64,000 nt of DNA from Knoxdaviesia capensis. Taxonomy: Eukaryota > Ascomycota > Sordariomycetes > Microascales > Gondwanamycetaceae. The DNA is taken from assembly GCA_001510575.1 (NCBI GenBank), contig LNGK01000002.1:980144-1044143 (forward strand). Reading direction: 5' to 3'. Below, piece after piece: positions 54,687-64,000 of the stretch. Each line of letters opens with the position of its first letter. Positions within the stretch are counted from its first letter, which is position 1. Position numbers and translations under genes: made by a program. The notes under the pieces were generated by a model. It was not told where the DNA came from. It searched no databases and saw only the letters and a list, made by a program, of their open reading frames with translations.

Positions 54687-55814
54687 TTACTTGATGTTCA
54701 GAAGTCTCCGTAGCTGATCCTCGATCGCCGGGATGTCATTGTTATCAACAGTTTGGTGGGTGCTATCGACGGGCTGGCGGTTGTTTCCGGTATGCTGGCG
54801 GTTGGTATTGGCGGGCTGATGTGCCTCGGGGAACGAATTGGTGACCGGGCGGTTAGACATGAGTTGAGGACCGCTGCTCACGTCACGCTCATCGCGACGG
54901 ATCACCTTCGGCGAGCCAAAGAGGGCGGCTCTCAAGGCATCGCTCGAAGTGTCAAGAGTGGCCTGGAATACACCAACTGTTCCCTTGGGCTCAACCGTAG
55001 TAGCCAAACGAGCGGCCCGGATTCTTTCTTGGTATCGGCTCGATGAAGTTGTTGCCGACCCTTGATAAGCGCTGTTTCCATTCGTGAACGGGCTGGACAT
55101 TTGGACTTGATTCGGCGTGGAGGAGGGATTGTGTATGGGCCGTTCCAATAACGGTGCACCTTGGCGGAGAAACTGCGGTGAAGTCGGGAATGCCGACGAG
55201 GTACCTCCGGTCAAAGCCTGTTCCTTTTCCTCCCGGGCAGCTTTCAGAATGAACTCGAGGGGAGAGTCTCGAGGGGCATTATTGGCGGGGCCAGCGCTTG
55301 ACGGCGTGCCAGTAGGCTCGGTGGGTCGGGAAAGGTCGCTGGTGATAGCGGAGACGGGAGATGCTCTCACCCCAGGGGAGTCAACCTTCGACTTCAAAAA
55401 GAATCTCGGAAGAGGAAGCGTTGATGGCGCAGGGGAGGCGTGGAAGGTAGCTCCCGCAAACGCCCCGGGTTTGGGGGCTGATGAGGCGTGAGGGGGAGTG
55501 GCATGAGTAGCTCTTGTCGCGGGGGGTGACGAAGGCGCGCTGCCTCCGCCTTGCTTAATGGGCCGACGACGAGAATTGCCCGGGCCAGAAGACGCCGGCG
55601 TTATTCCAGGCACTGGACGCATTCCTTTCTTTGGTGTCGTTGGATCGCTGTTCACTTCAACATTAGTTGTGTCGTCGGGATCTGATTGCACGCTGAGAAC
55701 CTCTGCGTCAGTGGAAGCGAAGTCTTTCTGGCGCTTCCGTCGGCGAGGGGGTCTATGGTGTGATCTTTTGGAAGTTGAATCTGACATGGAAGATAAAATT
55801 TGATTGCTATTCAT
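54687..55814 (-). CDS. Edc1/PNRC-like mRNA decapping activator (predicted)
   Basis: Single-exon gene for 375 largely disordered residues, rich in Ser, Pro, Asn and Thr. The one clear motif is at residues 119-139: FAGATF followed by HASPAPSTLPLPRFF. This has the layout of the decapping-activator element of yeast Edc1/Edc2 and animal PNRC proteins: YAGxxF, which stimulates Dcp2, then a Pro-rich LPxP stretch that binds the Dcp1 EVH1 domain. The first Tyr is Phe here. A conserved-looking helix (PLEFILKAAREEKEQAL) and a C-terminal helix (IPAIEDQLRRLLNIK) are further possible binding sites. The basic block RPPRRRKRQK (21-30) could be a nuclear signal. I use the ATG at 55814 (context AACCATG); the ATG at 55787 is in weaker context. 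Function is inferred from the motif only. Confidence 0.6.
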   Translation of the reverse strand: MNSNQILSSMSDSTSKRSHHRPPRRRKRQKDFASTDAEVLSVQSDPDDTTNVEVNSDPTTPKKGMRPVPGITPASSGPGNSRRRPIKQGGGSAPSSPPATRATHATPPHASSAPKPGAFAGATFHASPAPSTLPLPRFFLKSKVDSPGVRASPVSAITSDLSRPTEPTGTPSSAGPANNAPRDSPLEFILKAAREEKEQALTGGTSSAFPTSPQFLRQGAPLLERPIHNPSSTPNQVQMSSPFTNGNSAYQGSATTSSSRYQERIRAARLATTVEPKGTVGVFQATLDTSSDALRAALFGSPKVIRRDERDVSSGPQLMSNRPVTNSFPEAHQPANTNRQHTGNNRQPVDSTHQTVDNNDIPAIEDQLRRLLNIK

Positions 55815-56416
55815 GGTTAATATTTCATGAAGATGTCGTTGAGTATATGGCATAAATAGAGTGGTTATATCAGGAAATGTAAGTTGTCCTAGATACATAA
55901 TTCGCCTCGTTTATCCCTATTTCTTATATAATAGATGTATACTATAACAATCGATAGTAGATTAGTTAGTACACTAGTTTTATTTTTATAATATATATAA
56001 AGGATAAAAAATAATATTTTTAATATATATTATATTAAAAAAAAAACTTATAAAAATAATTTTCTTAATATTATATAATATATTTCTATTAATAAAAAAA
56101 GTATTTAGTAATATATATATAATACTATAAATAATAAATTATATATACTATACTAGTAACATATACTATAAACTATAAATTATAATATATAAAATATATA
56201 AAACATATATGCTTTAGTAGTAAAGGATATATAAAGTACCTAAAGATATAAATACAGCCGTGCCGGTCTAAAAACAGGGATATTTCGGGGTTTTCTCTTA
56301 ACGAATTGGTATCTATATACTACTTCTCCGTACATACATAGTACATACACTTAAATAACATTTCTAAGGATGCCTCAGTCAACCCCCTCATTTTCTCTCT
56401 TTCTTTTCAAGCAGTG
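55815..56416. other. Divergent promoter with an AT-rich island
   Basis: Between the Edc1-like and SLP1 start codons. Positions 55,981-56,220 contain only about 19 G or C in 240 bases, with many TATA words and no open frame. The sequence returns to normal composition at about 56,260. Confidence 0.8.
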
Positions 56417-58702
56417 ATGGCCAGACTGAGATGGTTTATCTATTTGGCAGTGTCTGCTGGCTTTCAGCTTGCCTCTGGTTCAAACAGCAGTGTCTCTATC
56501 AACTTTGCAAGCTCATGGACTGACTCGCCTGTCACATTATCAGATTATGATGTCTATCACATCTTCCTCCAGCAATGTCCCTTAAAAGCAGACCCGATAT
56601 ATGGCATGTCGCGTGAGTTGAATCATTCCAGCGCTACACATCCTTCAAGCTCTGAAGATCACGAGCCAGAGCCCGACACGGAGAGATCTGTCCTCCTCAC
56701 ATTTGAGGAGTGGAGAGAGGCGGCACAGCATCAAGCTGCTTCGGGCGGGTCTGAGCCAAAGGAGACGAAGAAAAGTAATGCGTCAGCAATCACCACGGAT
56801 AGTTCTGCAATACACGAAATACCTTCGACCGATGATTCGAAGCAGGCGCCCGATGGCAGCAACGGCAGCAACCCTATCCCGACCCAATCTCGCGACGACG
56901 CTGATTCCCGACCCAACGATGGTGTCCTATACGACGATGGTGAGACCAGATATTACCGGAGCAAGGATGCTGGGAAAACGTGCAAGGAGAGATTTTCATA
57001 CGCTTCCTTTGACGCTGGTGCAACCATTTTAAAAACCGGACCAGGCGCAAAAAATTCGAAAGCGATCCTCCAAGAGAACAAAGACTCCTACATGCTGCTG
57101 GAATGCGCAACTGGGAGCAAGTTCGTGATCGTCGAGCTCAGTGATGACATCTTGATCGACACCATAGTCCTGGCAAACTTCGAGTTCTTTTCCAGCATGA
57201 TCCGCCAGTTCCGTGTCAGTGTCAGCGACCGATACCCTGTGAAACTGGACAAGTGGATTGATGTTGGAACGTTCGAGGCTCGGAACTCACGAGATATTCA
57301 ACCATTTCTGGTTGAGAACCCCAAAATCTGGACTCGATATATCCGTGTCGAGTTTTTAACACATTATGGAAAGGAGTTTTACTGTCCCGTTTCGTTGTTT
57401 CGTGTCCATGGAACTCGTATGCTGGACTCGTGGAAGGAAGCCGACCCACAAGATGATGATGCTATCGGGTCCATTTCCGATACACCTTGGATTGATACAG
57501 AGACCGCCGCTGAGCCTCCGATATTTGAACATCCTGAAGACCTCACTCCCGACACGCCACCTGACCCACGACCAGTACTGCCTCTGACATGTCCTGTGAA
57601 TGTCATCACATTCCTCCCGATCTGCGCCTTAGAGCCACCAAATACTTTTCCGGACCCTCTTCAAACCCTAGCCGACGACCCTCAAACTCCTAGCTCAAAA
57701 TCGAGAGTTAAAGCCCAAGATGTCGCCCCGGAGTTCAGCACCCCTGAAGTGGTCTCAACACAAAATCCTTCCTCACATGGCGGTAGCCCTCATCATGAAG
57801 GAATAGGAGAAGTGGCTACCTCTGCTTCATTAGATAGTAGCTCATCCGACTCCCTATCGGGGTCTGGGGCAGCAGGCGCCTCTCAAAACACGTCTCGGCC
57901 TGCCGAGGTCACCACCCCGACCCCTCGAGCTAAAGCCCCCAGTTCTGGAGCCAGCCAAGCACCCTCCCCTTCTCCAATTGTCCAAGACAGCTTTTTCAAA
58001 TCAGTTTCAAAACGGCTACAAACTCTCGAGTCTAACCTCACCTGGTCTATGCGTTTCTTGGAGGACCAATCTAAGAACCTGCAGGATGTTTTTTCCCAGT
58101 CTGAACAGAGGCATATGCTCCGCACCAGCACGTTTTTGCGAGACCTCAACACTACGGTGCTGACGGAGATGCAACAGCTACGAGCCGAGTATAATGACGC
58201 CTGGCAGGCAACCCTCACTGCTCTTGAGGCCCAACGCCTTCAATCTCAACAAGAGCTGATCGCGTTGAGCTCCAGAATGAACATTCTTGCTGAAGAGGTT
58301 GTGTTTCAGAAGAGGATGTCCATCGGACAATCTGTGCTCTTGTTAGCCTGCCTTGTACTCGTTATATTCTCTCGGACCTCAGTCAGCATCACACCCCCGG
58401 AGTTTGTCGATGAACAGGCCTACTTTTATAATGTCCAGGCGAAATATCGTCAGGATCTTGGAGTCCATTCACCACTACCTGAAGGCCCTTTACAGGATAT
58501 GGAGGACGCACATACCGACTCGATTGCGCTAAATGGGAGGTCAGATAGTTCGTCCGGCTCCTCTGTAACCGGTCTGCCCCACACAAAGGCCGGAGAGAAG
58601 CTTGTTATGGGGGGGTATACCACTTCAGGGAAGTCCAGAATCTATGACCCGCTCCGTAAAGCGCTCCCGGACCTGCCTGAGGAGGATCAACAACCAGAGT
58701 AA
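56417..58702 (+). CDS. SLP1: SUN-like ER membrane protein Slp1
   Basis: Single-exon gene for 761 residues. It has an N-terminal signal peptide (MARLRWFIYLAVSAGFQLASG). The SUN-like domain, at about residues 190-335, includes FSYASFDAGATILKTGPGAKNSKAILQENKDSYMLLECATG, SDDILIDTIVLANFEFFSSM, WIDVGTFEARNSRDIQPF and RYIRVEFLTHYGKEFYCPVSLFRVHGTRML, the fungal Slp1 signature. A Ser/Pro-rich linker follows, then a coiled coil (about 530-630) and one membrane segment (about 635-654, SVLLLACLVLVIFS), with a cytosolic tail of 107 residues. In yeast, Slp1 and Emp65 form an ER quality-control complex for soluble proteins. The ATG at 56417 is the first; an upstream in-frame GTG at 56414 is not used. Confidence 0.9.
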   Translation: MARLRWFIYLAVSAGFQLASGSNSSVSINFASSWTDSPVTLSDYDVYHIFLQQCPLKADPIYGMSRELNHSSATHPSSSEDHEPEPDTERSVLLTFEEWREAAQHQAASGGSEPKETKKSNASAITTDSSAIHEIPSTDDSKQAPDGSNGSNPIPTQSRDDADSRPNDGVLYDDGETRYYRSKDAGKTCKERFSYASFDAGATILKTGPGAKNSKAILQENKDSYMLLECATGSKFVIVELSDDILIDTIVLANFEFFSSMIRQFRVSVSDRYPVKLDKWIDVGTFEARNSRDIQPFLVENPKIWTRYIRVEFLTHYGKEFYCPVSLFRVHGTRMLDSWKEADPQDDDAIGSISDTPWIDTETAAEPPIFEHPEDLTPDTPPDPRPVLPLTCPVNVITFLPICALEPPNTFPDPLQTLADDPQTPSSKSRVKAQDVAPEFSTPEVVSTQNPSSHGGSPHHEGIGEVATSASLDSSSSDSLSGSGAAGASQNTSRPAEVTTPTPRAKAPSSGASQAPSPSPIVQDSFFKSVSKRLQTLESNLTWSMRFLEDQSKNLQDVFSQSEQRHMLRTSTFLRDLNTTVLTEMQQLRAEYNDAWQATLTALEAQRLQSQQELIALSSRMNILAEEVVFQKRMSIGQSVLLLACLVLVIFSRTSVSITPPEFVDEQAYFYNVQAKYRQDLGVHSPLPEGPLQDMEDAHTDSIALNGRSDSSSGSSVTGLPHTKAGEKLVMGGYTTSGKSRIYDPLRKALPDLPEEDQQPE

Positions 58703-59059
58703 ATACCATGTGAAGTTGATACGGATTTCTGGGCAAGCACTATGATGGTGTTGATCAAATGCAGCTTGTACCATATTTTTACGCTAAACTAGCGAGTACC
58801 AATGTCAAGTGATGTCCTAATTACAATTCTCTTGTGCATCTACGCAGCCGTTATGATAAATGCAAGTATCTGTAAGTAAATACTTCTTTGAGGGTCTTCT
58901 GAGATTCATGTCAGCTATCCCCGATCTATTTGGTTTCTGTCAAGCAAAAAGTTGTCGAGCAAAAGAAAGAAAAAAGAGCTAGCTAGAGTAGTTGAACATC
59001 GTCGTATCTTACAGGCATTAAGTGTTCACGAAATCCTGTCCATAGTTTCTACCTGTCCC
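58703..59059. other. Intergenic region between convergent genes
   Basis: 357 bases of 3' flank for SLP1 and the Mei2-like gene; no feature seen. Confidence 0.6.
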
Positions 59060-61795
59060 TTACAGGTGATTCATTGCAAAGTCATACTCCTCCAAAGCGG
59101 CCAATCTTGTGCCACGGTCATACTGTGAGCGCCGTCTTCTCTGCTCTTCCCGGTAATGTTGTCCAGCATTTGGAGTAAAGAGCCCTATGTGCATTCAAAT
59201 ATCAGCTTCATTCGAGGATTATTCAACCTCCTGGTAGTAATCGGAAACGTACCAACATGTTCCGCATTTTCGCAGCTCCGTTTCATCTTGGATTGGTTAT
59301 CGGGACCGGGAAATATTTCCTCTTGTCCAGCAAGAGCAGGTGATGGGCCATTAAGGGTATAGAAAAGCTATGTGTTTGATCATTGGTTAGTCCACTGGTA
59401 GCGGGGAGGGGATGTCTTGTCGGTGTGGACGGATGGATCCCGAACCTTGGGTCTGTAATGGGGCGACTCCAGCATCACCGAGCTGTTGCGGAACTTTTGG
59501 ACCAGGCAGTCCTTTCCTTGGATAGCTATTTGTAAAAACGTGTCAGTCAAAGTGGTAGACTAGACCTAGAGGCCCTCATACTTACTCGCATATGATATCT
59601 CAGCAACTTTGTCGCTTTTGAAGCAATTCCTACTTATAAAGTCAGTACCTCCGAATTCGATTCTGGGGGGTTAATAGTTCTGGAAAACCCACCACTTCTG
59701 ACTGCCTCGTGCTTTCACAAACTTTGACATGCAACGAGCAGTTAGTTTGGTAAAACTCGATCCACGTGGGGAACAAAGTGCATACCTCAATTATATCCAG
59801 CGGCTACATAAAATCTGATGTTAGCTCTGTACATACCAATGTTAGGAAGGACATGACAGTATGAAACTTACATCAACAAAGTTTATGAATGCGTAACCAA
59901 CACTATAAAGCCGAGCAAAATTCAAATCAGTACACAATAGCGCAGTGAGATATCTAGCTTGGATCAAAGGGTGAAATGACATACTTGCAATTGTTGGCGA
60001 AATCAATGCGCAGATACATAAAATCATACTTGCCCCAGCTAGACTCATCAATAATTCGCTTCAGCATGGCCTGGTCCACCTTGTTTGGGATATTTCTGAG
60101 CATAATCTGAATCACAAATGTTAGCCATGAACCTCACATACACGTGGATATAGCTTACCGTTGTTCGAACATCAATTCCATCTCGAATCCGACCAACATC
60201 AACATGATTATGGTGGTTTCCAGCACCGTAGCCCAACCGAGAGGGTCTCGAGTTTGGGTAGTGGAAGTCAGAGCTATCTCTAACAATGCCTCTGTTGTAT
60301 CGAGCCCCCATACCACCTTTGTCATTGGCAAGAGGTTGATCGTGGCGACCAGAATTCTGAAGTGACAGAGTGCTCATACTATCAAGTGGGGACGGTGAGA
60401 ACGGAGCATCAAGGTCCAAACGGCGGTCACCGGAGGTATGAGCGGGGACAATCGCTTGGTTCTGAGAGGCCTCATGATGTGAGGCGAGTTCCACGTATCC
60501 AAGCTGGCTCGAGAAGGGTGCCAGGTCATGCTCTTTGGTAATTGGGAGCATTCTCTGGGTTTCATCACGAGAACCTGGCTGGAAAGATCCCGTCAAAATG
60601 GGATATGCAGACACCATTACACCCTAGCGTCAAGAGTAAAAAAATTGTTAATTACTGCAACTCATTCTTGGGGAAGAAATATTTACTTGCCTGTATTTTA
60701 ACTGCTCCAAGAAGCCAGAGAGCGGAGTCAACGGCCAGAATATCACAGAACTCAACCACTGCCTGGAACACAACCTCGTCGGTAGTTAACTCGTTCCGGA
60801 CAGTGTAAATCGGTGCATGGGATTCTAGGATGTGGACAAGAGTAGCTTCGGTGCTCTTCAAGTTTGATTGTCCAGATCTAGGGTTAGAAGTAGCCAGAAC
60901 TCTGATCTGGCCTTCCTTAGTGGCAGACAGGCCACCTCCAGCACCGTTAATCTAATCAGTGAAAAACAAGTCAGATTCTGAATCAATTACGTGGAGTATT
61001 TCCACATACCTGATGTCCTCGCTCCTGTGAGATATAGTCGACATTCCAGCTTCTCTGGGACATGGAGATTGCGTGATAAGTTGTGCATGAGCCACGGATA
61101 TCAGAGAACCGCGCGTATATCATCGTGGTACAGTCATGAAGAATTACGGTTCCGTGGATATCAAGTCCCTTGTTGAGCATTTCCTGTTAGTTGGAGACAT
61201 TTCCCCATCGTTGACAGAGAATTTGGAATTGAGTCTTACCGCAATATAAGAACGAACCACACCTTCATCAAGAGATCCCACAGTCGAGGATATGAGAAGA
61301 TGACGAGTAATTTCAGGTCCAGATCCAAATGACTGGGACGAATGGAACGGAATCAGAGCGCCTGAAAGGCTTGTCACGGGCAGTTTGAACTCTTGGGCCA
61401 AATGCGAAGGATGAAAATCAGATGCGGTTGGAGACAACTTCTGAACAGATCCTGACTTGAGATGGGTGACAAATGGGTCCCGGTCAGTGGAAGAAAAGCC
61501 ACCATCAGTGCTGGCCTTGTCACTCTGTGAATGAACTATGAATTGATTTGAAACTGTAATGTCATCACAGTGCTTGAAAAGGTCATCATTCGGGGACACG
61601 GCAGTGATCTTTGTTTCAGGAGTCCCCTTATAAGAATTCCCCCCCGTGGTGGACGGATATGGAGAAGAGGGGTGGTATCCCTCGTCAACCAGTAGCTCCA
61701 TCCCATCCATTGGAGTCGGGCATTCAGGGATGGCTCTGGTTTTGCTGGAATCTATAGTGAAATCAGATCCAACGGTTAGTGACTCCTGTGTTGAA
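59060..61795 (-). CDS. Mei2-type RNA-binding protein (5' end unresolved)
   Basis: RNA-binding protein of the Mei2 family, which in S. pombe drives meiosis. Eleven 3' exons are clear: 61183-61010, 60951-60691, 60623-60159, 60106-59985, 59902-59872, 59803-59786, 59721-59693, 59629-59586, 59525-59446, 59367-59253 and 59184-59060; a preceding exon ends at 61240 and probably starts at 61795. The Mei2-specific C-terminal RRM is intact: IMLRNIPNKVDQAMLKRIIDE, KYDFMYLRIDFANNCNVGYAFINFVDPLDIIEFV, KWNCFKSDKVAEISYATIQGKDCLVQKFRNSSVM. The first half shows weaker RRM-like segments (STVGSLDEGVVRSYIA; TTMIYARFSDIRG). At least one more 5' exon is needed: no ATG opens this frame, and a donor-like ATG-GTAAGT lies at 62,148, beside an assembly gap. 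The intron at 60690-60624 has a GC donor, and one exon is 18 bases. Confidence 0.82.
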
Positions 61796-62889
61796 CTGAG
61801 ATAAGGGGCAGCAATGTGATGGAATACTGGATGAACACTCTCATGGCATATGCATGGAGAAAATATCAATCAACCAAGTCTCCTGTATCTGATAGAAGAT
61901 CACTTACTTAAGTAGTCCAAGAGACACAGATTATATGAGAAAAGAGTGAAAATCAGCGGCAGATGGAAATCAGGACTTGTGATATGTCGGGGGAAGAGGG
62001 AAGAAGGAGGGGATAGCAGTTACCTTTCCTGTTTTATATTTTGAGTACTATTTGTGTGGGAGAGTGAGAATAAGAAGGAGCCACGAGGAATTATGCCCTA
62101 TGACCTATGACTTCTGCTCCAATCCTATATGGAAGGAACGAGGACTTACCATCGAGCCTCCCCCCCCCCNNNNNNNNNNNNNTTTTTTTTTTTTTTTTTT
62201 TCATTCATAGCCAAAACCACCACATATGATGGACCATGACTTAGGGAGACGTGTAGCATGGGGCATCTTCTTAGAGTCGTTAGTTGTATGTCATATTGTA
62301 ATATTTACCTTCTTGCATATAGATACTGATTTCCGGGGAATAGGACTTTTTTCTCCTCGTCCCATCTTTCATTACACTATGAGGACTTCAGATACTGGTT
62401 TAGAGACTCTATAACCTCGTGTAAAGGAAATATAAAAACCGGGGGTTGTTGGTTACATATAATTCGGGTTCTTCTATTAGTTGCCTACTTGAATATTAGA
62501 ATATAGTTAGTTCCTCTATGTCCTGTATCCGATATATCTTGAGGGAGGCTCCTTTATAATCTATATAATTAGGTTAAGGTCGGGTTTAATTTATCGGCCC
62601 CTACCATTATTAGGGTTAGGTGTGGTATAATCTAATTGTAGGGTATAAAGTCTAAACCAATGCTTCACTTAGTAGCAGAGGTACCTAGTTAAAGGGATGA
62701 CATAACTTTATTAAGGTTTCAAGCTTGTGATATACCAGACTGTTATTCCATTATCATCTCATCACGAAAGCTGACCCGGTATTGATATTGATATATCTCC
62801 CGCATTTTTATTCCCGAGTTTATGTTGAATTTTCTCGGTCTAGTTTACATTAATGCAGCCTCTCTTCCAATAGAGCGAGATCCAAAATC
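61796..62889. other. Divergent promoter region, Mei2-like / SEC15, with gap
   Basis: Contains the missing first exon(s) of the Mei2-like gene, an assembly gap, and an AT-leaning stretch (62,202-62,880) with many TATA and CCTA words. No intact gene seen. Confidence 0.55.
62161..62201. other. Assembly gap of 13 N between C and T runs
   Basis: The C run (ending at 62169), 13 undetermined bases (62170-62182) and about 19 T residues (62183-62201). The homopolymers probably stopped the reads; the true length is unknown. Confidence 0.95.
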
Positions 62890-64000
62890 ATGTCGCGGAC
62901 ACCGAGAAGCTATTCGAACCAGGACTCTGCAATTGAAGAGGTAAGTCAAAAAGGCCAGCTAACTGGACGGGAGCGGATACTGACTGGGCCTACCCTATTT
63001 CTACAGATCATCATCCCTCCGTCAGACTCTGACTTCGTCGACCAGCTCATTCCCCTACTAAAAGATGCCGCCCTGGCCGGAAAAACGTCGTCCTTGCAGT
63101 TCAGATTCAGCGAATATGCCGAGAGGAAAGAATCCGAAATAGAACAAATTGGCCTCACGAAACACGAAGAATTTCTGCAGGCGATGAACCAGCTTGAACA
63201 GATTCGCGAAGGAACGGTCTCACTAACAGGTGAAATCCTCAGTCTTAACCAGTCCATTCAATCGAGCACAGAGAAACTTGCAGAGCACAAGAAAGCTCTC
63301 GTGGAGATGCGAGCTGATCGACAGAATATCCTCGATGTCTCAGAAGCCATCAAAGAATCGCTTAAAATTCTCCACGCGGTGAATCTTGCACAGGAATCAA
63401 TCAAGAAGAAAACCTACTACGCGGCTCTCAAATCGCTGGACGACCTGCAGAACGAGCATCTGATTCCGACCATCCAAAACAAGTACGCGACACAGCAAAA
63501 GCTAGCAGATGCCATTCAACGATCGCTTCCACAATCACAGCGCGCCATTTCAGATGGTGTAATGGCGGATCTCAATACATGGCTCTTCCGAATCCGTGAA
63601 ACGTCGCAGTTTCTCGGGGAAGTGGCCTTTTACCACACCGAAACCCGACGAACGAAATTGAGACAACGGATTGATGAGAATCCGTCTATGAATCATGTCA
63701 GGCTCAACTCAGCTATTGAGCTCGTTGCAGATGAAGTTGAAGATTTTGATGTTCTTGACAACGAGGAGCTTCAGATTCAATTCACCCCACTGTTCGAGTG
63801 CATGCACATTCATGATGCACTTGGCCAGAGCGACAAGTTCCGCCTGGAGTACAGTGCCACTCGAAGACAACAGAAAGAACTGCTCGTTCCCACCTCAATC
63901 GATCTGCTCTCAGAGGGCGAGTCGTCACTGAGTAGTCTTTTAGAAGGTATTGCTGGTTTTGCGATCATTGAGAAGGCAACCTTGCGGCGAGCACCTCAAC
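62890..64000 (+). CDS. SEC15: Exocyst subunit Sec15 (partial, runs off the window)
   Basis: Exocyst component that binds the Rab GTPase Sec4 on secretory vesicles and tethers them at growth sites, in fungi the hyphal tip. Exon 1 is 62890-62940 (17 codons); exon 2 starts at 63007 and continues past the window end, giving 348 visible residues. The order of segments matches Sec15: IIIPPSDSDFVDQLIPLLKDA, a long coiled coil (about 50-160, AMNQLEQIREGTVSLTGEIL, EIKESLKIL-type heptads), KKTYYAALKSLDDLQNEHL, FQFTPLFECMHIHDALG, then FRLEYSATRRQQKELLVP. Only the N-terminal part (less than half of a typical 750-residue protein) is here. Confidence 0.9.
   Translation, partial: MSRTPRSYSNQDSAIEEVSQKGQLTGRERILTGPTLFLQIIIPPSDSDFVDQLIPLLKDAALAGKTSSLQFRFSEYAERKESEIEQIGLTKHEEFLQAMNQLEQIREGTVSLTGEILSLNQSIQSSTEKLAEHKKALVEMRADRQNILDVSEAIKESLKILHAVNLAQESIKKKTYYAALKSLDDLQNEHLIPTIQNKYATQQKLADAIQRSLPQSQRAISDGVMADLNTWLFRIRETSQFLGEVAFYHTETRRTKLRQRIDENPSMNHVRLNSAIELVADEVEDFDVLDNEELQIQFTPLFECMHIHDALGQSDKFRLEYSATRRQQKELLVPTSIDLLSEGESSLSSLLEGIAGFAIIEKATLRRAPQ

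Noticed and set aside
56414..56416. GTG as start of SLP1
   Set aside because: The ATG at 56417 follows immediately and begins a good signal peptide.
62202..62880. Possible transposon remnant next to the gap
   Set aside because: AT-leaning and TA-rich, but no terminal repeats, target duplication or protein similarity could be seen.

Overview
The window is nuclear DNA of a filamentous ascomycete, most likely a eurotiomycete of the Aspergillus/Penicillium type. Genes carry several short introns (about 50-240 bases) with GT..AG ends and CTAAC-like branch sites. Intergenic regions are long and CT-rich. The proteins (a Tup1/RcoA-type repressor, a eL28 ribosomal protein that budding yeast lacks, an Erg3-type desaturase, a fused GARS-AIRS enzyme, a CENP-A of 139 residues) fit that group. 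The order-level placement is inference; no search was run.

Layout. 1-9.5 kb: TRAPP subunit Trs33 (+), cytosolic-type malate dehydrogenase (-), ribosomal protein eL28 (-), a small DUF2015/UPF0357 membrane protein (+). 10.7-21.5 kb: sterol C5 desaturase Erg3 (-), two tandem 5S rRNA genes (-), the Tup1/RcoA corepressor (-), an RNase MRP subunit Rmp1-like protein (-). 24.2-29.9 kb: an AVT-type vacuolar amino-acid transporter (+) and a Ran1/Ksp1-type kinase (-). 29.9-35.8 kb: nearly 6 kb without a gene I can support. 35.8-42.9 kb: enolase-phosphatase Utr4 (+), rRNA methyltransferase Bmt2 (-), ribosomal protein uL23 (+), Tim8 (-), a CorA/Alr magnesium transporter (-). 44.5-53.6 kb: Ade5,7 (-), signal peptidase subunit Spc1 (+), RING protein Rbx1 (-), Xaa-Pro aminopeptidase P (+), a FUN14-like protein (-), centromeric histone CENP-A (-). 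54.7-64 kb: an Edc1/PNRC-like decapping activator (-), a SUN-like Slp1 protein (+), a Mei2-type RNA-binding protein with 12 or more exons (-), and the start of exocyst Sec15 (+), cut by the window end.

Most genes are housekeeping genes in alternating orientation, not a pathway cluster; I see no secondary-metabolite cluster, intact transposon, CRISPR array or tRNA. A ribosome theme recurs (eL28, uL23, Bmt2, Rmp1, 5S rRNA), and both ribosomal protein promoters carry the same CCCTAACAG motif. The strongest unexpected signal is the 5S pair: the copies differ at 11 of 119 positions, and 10 of these form five complete compensatory base-pair exchanges, so two distinct 5S types are probably both functional. 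Other points of interest are a GC-AG intron and an 18-base exon in the Mei2-like gene, a Ran1-type kinase and a Mei2-type protein in one window, an 8 percent GC island at 56 kb, and a set of GTAC palindromes in the gene-poor stretch.
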